Source: Circinella minor
Lineage: Eukaryota > Mucoromycota > Mucoromycetes > Mucorales > Lichtheimiaceae
Length of the DNA stretch: 64,000 nucleotides
Assembly: GCA_016758965.1 (NCBI GenBank)
Contig: JAEPRB010000002.1
Span: 186,001 to 250,000 of the forward strand
Direction of reading: 5' to 3'
The translations under genes were made by a program, and so were the position numbers. Positions 47,292 through 58,256 of this stretch are shown piece after piece. The notes beneath the pieces were generated by a model, which made no database searches, was not told the DNA's origin, and was given only the letters and a program-made list of their open reading frames with translations. Positions within the stretch are counted from its first letter, which is position 1. Each line of letters starts with the position of its first letter.

Positions 47292-50200
47292 AACACCTTT
47301 TTTAACATATTTCTTTTTATTTTTATTATTTTGCTTTCATTATTATTCATTTATTATATACATGTTTCACTCTTTATTTCTTTTTCACCCAATGAATTAT
47401 ATATATATATATATATATATATCTTATGTACAAAGACAATTTATCATCTTCCACACATATAACATCCATCATTTCTTCATATTTTCTTTCTCTCTTTCTT
47501 TTTTTCTTTCTTTTTTGCTATCATATTTCCTTTATTACTTTTATTATCATTACTATGTTCATTATCATTATTGATTCCTGATTCTCGATTATCTATTTGT
47601 TCGTTATTAATAAGAAGAAAAAAACTTGCTGCATATATATATATATATCCTTACATAAAAAAAACATAGTTTGACATATTTTTTCTCGATTGTTTGTTCA
47701 ATGTTAACAATATACCACGTGAAGTTAGCGTTCCCTTTCTTTTCATTCATACTAAAATGACCCAGCCTCATTCGGAACCAATCTATTAGCTGAGTCCGGC
47801 GTGTTTCGGAACCTGTCGGTTCCTTCCCGTTTATAGTGGGTTTAGTATGACCAACTTATGTTTATTTATTGCTATTCCAAGAGATTAAAACCGATCGAAC
47901 ATATCGGGTATACAGTTCTTAACGATAGGTTGGTTCCGAAATATTATATATGTAACGTAGTAAGTAGCTGACTATTATTATTTATATATGGTTGTTAAAA
48001 AAGTCGGATAACTGTACCAAAAAAAGAGAATTTTTAACGTCTTACTTCTACAAATAGAGTAAACAAAACTTTATTGTACTTCTATTACTTTTTATTTTGT
48101 AAATACGTAGTGAATATATTTTTAAAGAAATTTTGTATTTGGAACTCTATATATCACCAATTGCACGAGCTCATTACTATTCATAGTATATAAAAAAGTT
48201 CTGATGGATGGCGATCGTCCGATTAAAGAGACTGGTTAAAAAGAGAGAACGACTCGTCATTAATAAACATGCATACATACGCCATGCGATAAACAATACA
48301 GACGTGAAATATATTTTTTATGTGGACGGTGTTTGAGGATTTCTTTAAAAGTAAGTATAATGACAATGTTGTGCAACAAAAATCTTGGCTAGAAAAAAAA
48401 ATGGTCGGGTGTAACGGGGTAAAGTGGGATATTTTGTGTTACAACTGTTTGCACCCATAACAGAAAGTGCGTTTTGCTGAAAATAGTCAAGAGATGTTTT
48501 TGATTGGGATCAAGTTGGTTTCCTGTTTTTTTTTTCTCGACGGGTAATTAAGATCGAAGCTAATAATGAAGTACCAATTATGTTCTTTGTTTGTATAACC
48601 TTACCAATAGTTGTAGTAGCACTTACTATAGTAATATAATTTGTTGCAACAGTGTACGTATAAAGTGAAACCAAGCGATAAATATTATTGTTCAAAGTAT
48701 ATACACGTGAGAAATAAAGCAGGCTACTCTTCAAACAATTAATTTGCAGCATGGTTGAATCAAAAGCAATAAGTTGTATAGTTTAAGCTTATTATAATTT
48801 AGACAAATATATTTAAATACATAGGAACCACTATGCTATTTAATATCATTGAGTAGTTAAACATCTTAACTAGTTAAAGTCCTCCATGTAATAACATTGA
48901 TTAAAGTATCTATTGTTGAGATACTATGATATAATACGTAACGACCGGAAAAATTGACACAAGATGATGTAATAAAGCATTACTTCCTTCGTAATTGTCG
49001 CTCCGCACCACAAATAAAATTTGGCTGTTACTAAATTGATTATACTTTACTGGTGCACATACAGATTAAGTTTATATTATGTTTGCTGTATTGGCGCGAA
49101 TGAATGAACGTATCTCATTGATTATCATAACGATTCAAGAGTTAACATAATAATATTAATTACATTTATGTTATATATATAAAAAGTTGAACTAATAATA
49201 CCCCTAGTCCGTATGTCATTATAGCATGATGTAGTGAAACCATGTTGCTACTAATAATATGTCAAGACGGAAGCTGTCAGTGCCTTTTTTTTTTTATCCA
49301 AAATCCAATCCACTTATATATTACATTCTTAACTCTAGCTTGTTCCATCGACAAAGATTCGTTTGTTTTGTTTTGTTTTTTACGAAAAATAATACTTTTG
49401 CTCGTTCGCCATTAGAATGAACCTTTCTAGTAGTAAGTGCTACTGTCATGGAAGTAAGACTTTTACAGTCCTCTATTTTGTTGTCCATTCAATTGAAATG
49501 TTTATCAGTAAAGGCTATGCCATGACACGTCTTGATTTACTTCTTATAAGTCGTTGACTTTTAAATAAGTAGATTAACCATAACTTTAGAGCTGTTTGTA
49601 AGATTGTATGTTGGTTACCAGATTCAGTGACACCGGAATTTAGTCCACGATCTGACAACTTCTTTATGCCCAAATTCTCCCAGTTCACTGCGAATTCTCA
49701 TCAACTTGAGGCATCCATAAATATCCACAATACCACTCAACTAGTCGTAAAGGACAGGTTCTCTCACGTTTCGCTGATACGTACAACGTTTTTAAAGTCT
49801 CCATAAAAAACCTTCGCCACCATCCTCAAATGGAATTTATAAAGCAAAGCCATTTGTATTACAAGCACATGCTGTTGTGAATATAGTGTCTTTTGAACCA
49901 TTTTCTTATCTTTTCTTGATGTCATATGATTTCTTTTATGACACGAAGCCACACCTTGAAAGGTAACTCCACAAGACTTGTTCAAGTTTTTTGTACAGTA
50001 TATACAACTATTTTTTAAATAGTATCAAATATGAGGAATAAATCAGCAATATTGGTAATAATTGATGGATTCAATACTTTTTTTTTATTTCAAGATAGAC
50101 ACGTTTTATCAATCTTTTATTCAAAAGCACATACAGCTGTTTAAGCATATCGTCCAGAAACATGCATTTGTGTGATCGTCGCTACGCTTCAATACATAAT

Positions 50201-50622
50201 TCACACGGGGTACATATGAAAGATGCGGAATTTTATGCTCCACGCACCGGGTAATTTTTTTTCTCGAAACCCAACAAAATTTCCCGAACACCTCAGATCC
50301 TATTTGACAGCAGGTAATGGGGAAATACTTGAGACGCCAAGAACGAAAATGTTATTAATATTAATTGTTGTTCTTTTCACTGAAAGGATATTCCGGACTT
50401 GAATATATAATCAGTATAAGTATTTGATTCCATATGTCGAGCTCTATTGTCAAGAAGAAAAATATCCATGTCACTTTCTATATACTACTAGTTTGGTAGT
50501 TAGTAAGCTTTCACGAAAAGATCTTCCATTTATAGCTCTCTTTTCCCGCGTTTGACAAAACGAACTCTATATTAATTTAGTCACCATGTCCCCTTCTTCT
50601 TTCTCTTTCTTTTCCCACAACA
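47292..50622. other. 3.3 kb intergenic region
   Basis: Starts with a T-rich 3' UTR-like stretch including (TA)n runs at 47400-47420, then an inverted-repeat cluster at 47771-47940, then AT-rich DNA. An open frame without ATG at 49573-49803 (+) has fairly balanced codons but no recognised family. No RNA gene seen. Confidence 0.45.
47771..47940. repeat. 170-bp inverted-repeat element with TTCGGAACC motifs
   Basis: TTCGGAACCAATCTAT at 47771-47786 is matched, 15 of 16, by the inverted copy at 47925-47940. A further TTCGGAACC at 47805-47813 and an inverted GGTTCC at 47818-47823 form a small internal hairpin. The block is richer in G+C than its surroundings. It could be a MITE, a hairpin, or an array of binding sites. 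No target duplication was seen. Confidence 0.55.
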
Positions 50623-53002
50623 ATGAATACACTAATATTATTAGCTTCAACATCATCTTCTTCAAGACTCGAAACTGAAATAAAGGTATATAAAATTATA
50701 TCAGTGTTGTTAAAGATATTATATATACAAGATTATATCATCAAAAAAAAAAACTCGTCTTTTTTTTTGAGACTAGAAATAACATATAATAATGACCTTG
50801 TTGATATAACCATAACAGAATGGGTTCACTACACAATTACTGCAATGGCATGGGTTACCAAGGTCATTGCTTCCAATCTCGGGTCGTCCTGCATTAAGTT
50901 GGTGGTGTGATGTTGCAAAGACCTTATTTGAAAACGTATATATAGTCGCAAACGCGTACAAGTAAGTTATACATATATATAAAGATACTAATAAAATAGT
51001 TTAAAAAGCCTGATAAGTTATTAATCAAAAAAAAAAAGCTATAAACATTATGAACGCTGGGCAAGTGGGCATAATTTCCCCACCGACCATATTTTAAATT
51101 GTGGGGTTAGGTACGTATTTTTTTATTTTTTTATTTTATTTTTGCTTTTTTATACTTTCAAAACTCATCGAAGTATATAATAAATATAACAGTACAGGTG
51201 CTGCATCCGATATCGCATTTGTTCATCGTGTGAAAAAATGTGGGATGGGGGCCATGATTATGGAGACTGATTTTTTATATGATTCAGATCAAGATTCTTG
51301 GTTTGTGGATTTGATTACCGAACTGGCAACTAAGCAAACAACAACAAATCATTTGTTTACATATGGTTTTGATGATGATAACCAATCGCTTTTGTTATCC
51401 ACAATAAGTTATGATACACTTGAATCACTTGTAGTATTACCACAAAACTCTACCTTACAAGATGCTACGAAAAATAATAATACCACCAGTCAAGTACAAC
51501 AGCCATCAACACATTTTTATATGGATGACTCGCTTTCATTAGATGCATACATTTCTACATGGCTCGATTATTTTGGTAAACGACGAAACAAGTCATTATC
51601 TTTCGATAAAACAGATGTGCTTGAAGTAAAAGCATATGCTCGGGTTGGTTTAATGGGAAATCCTAGTGACGGTTTCTATGGTAACAGCAACACTTATTTA
51701 TTTAGTTCTATTTCGGGAGCGGTGAGGTATTGGATATTAACTGGAACATTCTATATATATGTATAGGCAAGACAATGTCCATGTTAATTTCAAACTTTTG
51801 GGCTCAAGTAACACTAATTCCCCACGATAGATCAGAGCCTGAATACAGTAATGTGACCATCATGTCAAATCCTGTTGCGGATCCACGTCGATTCAGCACT
51901 ATTGATTCCTTGGCAAATTTGGTTCAAACGGATGGGTATGAAAATGGAGATCGATTATTGCTGGCGTGTTGTAAGGTGTTTTATTGCTACTGCAACAAAG
52001 CAGGAATTAATATTAATACACAACAAGGCTTCAAATTATTATTTGATACAAATATTCCACGACAAGTCGGACTTGCAGGATCATCAGCAATCATCACAGC
52101 TTGTTGGAAAGCATTACTCAAATTTTATCGTATCACAGATGAACAGATTCCATTAGAAAAGCAAGCTTCTTTGGTACTTTCAGTAGAAACGGAGGAATTA
52201 GGAATAGCTGCTGGTCTTCAAGATCGGGTTATTCAGGTAAACGATTCAGTAATAAGGACAAGGATGAATGATGAATACCTTTTGGTTCAAGAAAAGGATT
52301 CAAAAGAGACGGAGGAAACTAAAATAAAACTTATTTTTCTTTACGCTATTATAATAGGCTTATGGAGGTCTTGTTTACATGGATTTTGATAGACAATTTG
52401 TTGAAGAACATGGATATGGAAGATATGAACAATTAGATGTATCATTAGTCCCACCCCTGTTCCTAGCATATGTTGCTCGTCCTGAAGATTCAGGAAAGGT
52501 ACATAGTACAGTGAAGCAGCGATTTTTGAATGATGATCCTGAGGTAATAAACACTATATAATCTTACATACTATCTTTGACATCTATAGTATATAACCCT
52601 CATTATTAATCCTGATACACCTCAAATTAAAATATATGGTAAAAACATATAATATAGGTTATAGAAGCAATGGAACAATTTGCTTCTTTTACTGTAAAAG
52701 CACGAGAAAATTTGATTCGCGGGGATCATCATGGATTTGCACAACTCATGACGGCCAACTTTGAACAACGAAGAAAAACATATGGTGATCCTGTTGTAGG
52801 TGCTCCGAATTTAAGAATGGTTGAGCTAGCACGAAAACATCGTTGTGTAGCCAAATTCCCTGGTAGTGGTGGTGCTATTGTGGGTATGTGGGATGGTTCC
52901 GACGAGGCTACACGTCAACAAGATTTATTAAAACTTCGCCATGATCTTGAAAGTGAAGGATATGTATTTGTGGAATTAGCACCCATGGATGGACAAGCAT
53001 AA
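50623..53002 (+). CDS. Nucleotidyltransferase-glucuronokinase fusion protein
   Basis: Seven exons, 50623-50685, 50819-50961, 51039-51110, 51193-51680, 51767-52236, 52358-52543 and 52658-53002, give about 588 aa. Residues 1 to about 230 read as a sugar-phosphate nucleotidyltransferase-type domain. It has GLPRSLLPISGRPALSWW, FENVYIVANAY, YERWASGHNFP, LNCGVSTGAASDIAF and METDFLYDSD. Residues about 236-588 are a GHMP kinase matching plant glucuronokinase closely. Motifs are ARVGLMGNPSD, NIPRQVGLAGSSAI, ELGIAAGLQDRVIQAYGG, DSGKVHSTVKQRFL and the last glycine motif KFPGSGGAIVG. The kinase makes glucuronate-1-phosphate from glucuronic acid and ATP; the N-terminal domain would be expected to make UDP-glucuronate. 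Its usual glycine loop and lysine are altered (see findings). UDP-glucuronate would feed the glucuronic-acid wall polymers of Mucoromycota. It converges with ALKBH1, 203 bp away. Confidence 0.88.
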
Positions 53003-53205
53003 TATACTTTTTTTTTCTATCAGAGAACTTATGTTAGCCGATTTCGAACGGCTACTACAATAATAACCATAAAAATAGTAATAGTAATAATATAGAGAGA
53101 AGTTTGTAGTGGTAGACTTTAATAATGTAATAGTACTCTGCATTTATCTAGAAGAGGATATAATATACACTTTTTATATAATACAAAAGATCTTTTTTTT
53201 GGAAA

Positions 53206-54620
53206 TCAATTACAATTCTCTTCTTTTTCCTGATCTGCATTTAATGGATAAACTTGTCTCAAATTCAGATTGATACGAGATGTTGACATATATCGACCAT
53301 ATAATTCCCAATCATCTTCCCCATGATTCTTATCCGGAGATAAGTAACTTGGTAACGTATTTTCAATAATTAAAGGCACGCCATGAAAACATCGTCGACA
53401 TGGTTCTGTCATAATAATAATATCACCACTGTGTAAACGAAGTGGTACGGGTTCAGTTTCTCTAGTCGTTCCTCCAATGAGATAAATACAATCGTTTCCA
53501 TAACTGTAAATATATTAGTAATAATAATAGTTATTGTCATAATTCGTTCTTTTTTTTCTATGCAAAGCTGAAAGATTATTGTGAGAAATATTTTCTTTTG
53601 TTTGTTACCTTATGGATACAAGGGGTGCTTGCATATTTAATTCACTTCGATCTACGTGTCCCATTAACGTATCCCGATATTGATAATAATTTACAACACC
53701 AGCCTCTGTCCTATAATCTGATCCGCGATATGTATTTTTCCAACCATTATGACCTACACCTTCAATTGCAGTAACTACAGCACGTGTCAGTCCATCTACC
53801 TCTTGAGGTACATCATAACGTCGATCAAAATGATAGGTCTTTGTTGGCCAATGATACTGGTATCCTAAAGTAACCCATCTCATTTTATAAATAAGCTGTG
53901 ATGGTGGTAGTAATGGTACTGTTTCCACTGGTAATGGGTCAGGCTTTTCATCACTTTCTGATGATGATGAATCATAACCATTTTTGGTACTATTGTTGAC
54001 TTGCTTCCTTGGAACACAATAATCATGCCCAAGATCTCCTCGATTTTCTTGTTCATAAAAATTCCATAACCCTTCAGTTGGGATGGTATAATGGGTGTCC
54101 AAATTGGATGTATTAGGTGCTTGTGAGTATACTTTTAAACATTCCCGAATAAAGTGACGTTGTGCCTTGTCAGTAAATGGATTTTGAATAATGATAAGTC
54201 CTATTTTATGGGAGCAAGTTAATTATTGACTTTATTTTTTAAAAGGTAGGATATATAATATCCCAAATACCTTTTTTAAACTCGAAGTTGACGTTCTTCA
54301 CGTCCTCCTCCTCCCAAATTTGTCTAATATTTACCAGGAATATCATTCAATAAATATGCGCTATAATCTTGTTCTCTAAAAAATGGAGAGACTAGCTTAT
54401 TCGGCAATGAGATTTTTACTATGCGAGGATCTTTACTGTCATAATGGTGAAGATCAACTACTTTAGAATAATCGGGTGGAGGAACTCTTGATTTGAAATT
54501 ACGTTCTGCATAACGAAAAGGAGCTTGATTAACATAACTACTCGTTTTTTGTTTACGATTAGTAGCTTCTTGTTTTTGTCTTTCCAAGATCTTTTGTTGT
54601 CGTCGAGATGTTGGTGGCAT
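53206..54620 (-). CDS. ALKBH1: AlkB homologue 1 (Fe(II)/2-oxoglutarate dioxygenase)
   Basis: Three minus-strand exons, 54620-54335, 54200-53609 and 53503-53206, about 391 aa, essentially the length of human ALKBH1. The N-terminus is basic (SRRQQKILERQKQ). The catalytic core shows the iron ligands His and Asp in GHVDRSELNM, with APLVSISYG following. The third ligand is the His in CFHGVPLIIENTLP. The 2-oxoglutarate-binding Arg is in SRINLNLRQV. LIIIQNPFTDKAQRHFI is the family's lead-in. ALKBH1 proteins act on tRNA (m1A, and m5C34 to f5C in mitochondria) and have been linked to DNA 6mA demethylation. The 6mA link is notable because early-diverging fungi are reported to have abundant adenine methylation. 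A Ser/Glu acidic insert (SSSSESDEKPDP) lies in the middle. It lies head-to-tail with the YIPF gene. Confidence 0.92.
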
Positions 54621-54806
54621 AATATTCTAAATAATAATGAGGGGTTGGAAGGGCTAAAAAAAATGGCATCATTTTATAACTTCCATTTTCAAATTTCCCC
54701 GACGCTAATATTTTCTCTGATACAAGAAACAACATAAGTACATGTTTGCAAGAATAATAATGACAATGATTAATATTGTTATTATTATTATTTTTTATTT
54801 ATATTT

Positions 54807-56211
54807 TTATTGATCAGTGGGTTGAGCAGCAGATCGGAAATCATAATTATAAAAGGCAAACTTCAAGACCAAAGAGAAGCCTGCATGAGCGGCCAAGATG
54901 ACCAATAAAAGGATACGGGATGTTTTTGCATCAGCTCGAGAAATAACAATATATAAGTTTTTCACAAGAAAATAGGCTGTAATTAATAAATACAATTATC
55001 AGTACGTTTTCTTGTATCCATAAAATTATCATTTTATTGTTGTTGTTATTACCTGTCACAGCAAATGCAAGACCTACAAATATCCAACGGGCAATATCAA
55101 ATGGCATCACACATAAAGCCTACATACATATATTTATTATTATACTTAGTTATCCTATCGCTTAAACCATAAATAATTTAATATATCAATATTAGTTGAC
55201 TTACCGATACAGGAATCCAAATGGTTAAGCCATAACCATAATAATTCACAATATCCAAAAGACTTGGTTGACATCCACAATATTTTGTTGCTGCCCATAC
55301 CAATGCAGGACACAAAAACCCATAAGAATATACCACACCTACTGCATAACTAAGCAAGCGAAAATCATTTTCATGCGGTACATTGGCAATATAAGCTGCA
55401 AGTGACCCAGCCAACGATGAGCAGACAAATAACGCAAATACGACAGTTGTTGAAATCCAAAAGGGTCCATATAAGTCAGGTTGATTGTTAAGTGTATCAT
55501 TAGCAAAGTCACCAACAGGATACATTGTTTTTAAGCATCGTTCTAACACCTATAATGTATATATGAATGTTCATTATTAATATGTATATATATATATATA
55601 TATATTCATACTCTTTTCATCATCCTTATTATTATCAATATCATTTAGTATTACTTGAGAGGTGTCAACATCGAAAAATCGTGAATAATAATCCACGGAC
55701 CAAACTGGTTTACCCATTCCGCTGGATTCTGCTCGTTGTTGTTGTTGTGTATCGAAAAAACTACCAGTACGTCCTGAAGGTGGTGGAGGTGGAGGTGCTA
55801 TAAACAACAATTATTTAGGTTTACATATATGTTTATTTACTTTATTTTTTTTTTACCTGAGGTATTATTTGCTGAACTATTAGAGAAGTCTATAAAAGAA
55901 AAATGAAAGAAAAAGTGGTTAATTAAATATGGTACCAATGTCATTGCCTTTTTTTTATTTATTGTTTCAATAAATTACCTTGGAATTCTAGTCCATCACT
56001 TTCAATGGTGGCAGGCTATATATCAATTAATATATATAAATATCAAGAACAATAAATAAACACCAAGCGTCCTTGTTATTAATCCATCATTTGTACTTGA
56101 AGTTTTTATTTTTGTTATTAGACGCGCATCACTTGTATACCTTACCTGTGTAGTATGTGAATATTCGGCATCGTCCATGTCCACAAGGACATTATAATTT
56201 TTACCTGACAT
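54807..56211 (-). CDS. Yip1-domain Golgi membrane protein (YIPF1/YIPF2 type)
   Basis: Seven minus-strand exons: 56211-56146, 56015-55979, 55889-55857, 55797-55655, 55549-55205, 55119-55053 and 54976-54807, about 286 aa. The cytosolic N-terminus is short, acidic and then Pro-rich (APPPPPPSGR). The subfamily signature follows: WSVDYYSRFFDVDTSQVLER and, after a loop, NQPDLYGPFWISTTVVFALF. Five hydrophobic segments follow, with YGYGLTIWIPVSALCVMPFD near the fourth. These motifs match human YIPF1/YIPF2 rather than Yip1/YIPF5. Such proteins cycle through the Golgi and bind Rab/Ypt GTPases or help glycan-modifying traffic. Three very small 5' exons (66, 37 and 33 nt) encode most of the leader, and all phases fit. 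It converges with nothing; ALKBH1 lies 187 bp downstream on the same strand. Confidence 0.87.
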
Positions 56212-57057
56212 TGTGTGTATGTATATGTGTATGGCCTTTTTTTGTACAAGTGATAGCGAAACGTGTCAGGTCTAAAAAGAACAGCCTGAAAAGTGTACAG
56301 AACCTGGAAGCCCGCTAAACCACTAATTTCGTGTAATGCAACCATTCAAATTAATAAGAATTTTTCGGCCCTAATGCTGACCAGAGTTATTTATTTATTT
56401 ACCACAAAAAAGTATAACACTGAAGTTGTGAACTCTTGATTTCTTTATGAGAATTGGTTATACATACGTAATCAATAAACTGCAATCTGTGGCTATATGT
56501 AACGATTTAAAAAGTATATACATCACAGTATGCTACTGTATGTATATTATTGCACTACGGATGATGGCGAGTAAGTAAAATAATCAGGTCACTTGCTTTA
56601 CATTTTCTTTATTCATAAAAAGTTAATTAGATATTTATTTATCAGAGTACTCTACTTATATATAATTCAAACATTTTCTATTTCATAATTTGGTATATTA
56701 AAAAATGATACGTAACTAGAAATAATGTGTAGGCTATCGCTTAATATACAGTTTGATCTAGTATCCTCCCCATCTTGATAAGTCACATTTTTATTTTTCA
56801 AGTATTATGCATAATATCAGTTCCACTCAACAAGTATAGATTTTGTGAAATAATATTTGCGCAATATATCTGCGATAATGATACTTTTTTCGAATACGTC
56901 CTAATAATGTATATAGAGAAAGAAAAGTGGGTGGAGACTGACTGTATATTGCAGATAGGCATGAGTTTGAGTAATCCCTTGAAGTGTATTGTATGAACTG
57001 GAGCTTTTTTACAATACGTAGCTTTATTTTTTTACACTGTCTGATCAGAAATATATA

Positions 57058-57093
<36 letters not shown>

Positions 57094-58256
57094 TGTATGT
57101 ATGTATGTATGTATGTATGTATGTATGTATGTATGTATGTATGTATGTATAAGTTATATTACGATTTTGTCAACAAAACGAAAAATAAAAAATAGTTTAT
57201 ACATCGCTACTCATAATATATATAAATAGTTATTAATACTTTATCAACAAGGAAGTTTTTAATGCTAGCAAGTCCAAACCTACCATTCCTTTTCCTCTTC
57301 TTCCTTTTTCTCCTAATGTCTTTATAAATATATCTACAACATCTTATACGTACAACAGCGGCCGAATTAACCTTTATTATTTAATAATAGAAGAATGTAT
57401 AAATACATAACATCTTGTTCTTCTCATATTTATACTATTAGCGTTGTATTTTTTGACAAGAAGTTAAAAGACCATGAAATATTCTAGAATTAACGTGAAA
57501 AAGACATATTATTTGAATATTATGGTTGTTTTTTTAAAAGAAGTACTTGATAGTATATGATAAAGAAAAATTAGTGATATAGAGGTGGTAATCAATTGCT
57601 CAATATATGTTCGTTTTTAAGGAGAGGAAAAAGAAAACAAGTTTTCAACAAATAGCAAAAAAGGCAACAAACAAATCTTTTCAGAGAAATAAAACTCATA
57701 TAATCAGATTTACTTTAGCCATGTTTAGATTTTATATGTACAAATAATAAACATTCGGGAATCAAGGAATTTACTTGAATTCATTTTTATTAATACATTC
57801 TCATGCTTTTTTGTTGTTGGAGTAATCATGATACAATGATAATAAAAGAAATGGTAAGCAAGTGTACTTGTCTATGTACGTTTACTATGTAATATGTGCT
57901 GTGTCTTATAGTTTCAATAAATTATCAACCGAAAAAAAAGGAGACATAGTGTGTGGAGGAAACGAAAAAAAAGCTTTTTTTTTCTCTTGGCGCTTGTTTT
58001 TTTTTCAGCTGCATTATGTTTCCCGGTTAAAAGGTGACCCGGTCCAGAAAAATTAAGCAAAATGGATTGAAAAATATAGGAAAAGGGAATTCACGATCCA
58101 AAAAGCATGACGTCGCGAATTCACTGCTCCGATTATGTCGTGTGTATAATGTGTGTGGTGCGTGTGTGTGCTCCAATAAGGCTGAGCTTGCTAATAGTAG
58201 TTACGTTTTTTTTTTTTATTTCCTTTTCTTCTTTTTCTTCTTCTTTTAACCACTGA
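56212..58256. other. Divergent intergenic region, YIPF (-) / STE23 (+)
   Basis: AT-rich, with a TATG microsatellite at 57064-57150 and a T/C-rich stretch at 58208-58245 before the first STE23 ATG. Short frames inside are random-looking, including one created by the microsatellite. Confidence 0.5.
57064..57150. repeat. (TATG)n microsatellite, about 21 units
   Basis: Uninterrupted tetranucleotide array following an (AT)n run at 57053-57064. It produces a spurious frame rich in Met-Tyr-Val-Cys. Confidence 0.95.

Noticed and set aside
47362..47574. 70-aa + frame after the Rho gene
   Set aside because: Created by (TA)n and T/C-rich DNA.
56984..57229. 81-aa frame with Met-Tyr-Val-Cys repeats
   Set aside because: Entirely due to the TATG microsatellite.
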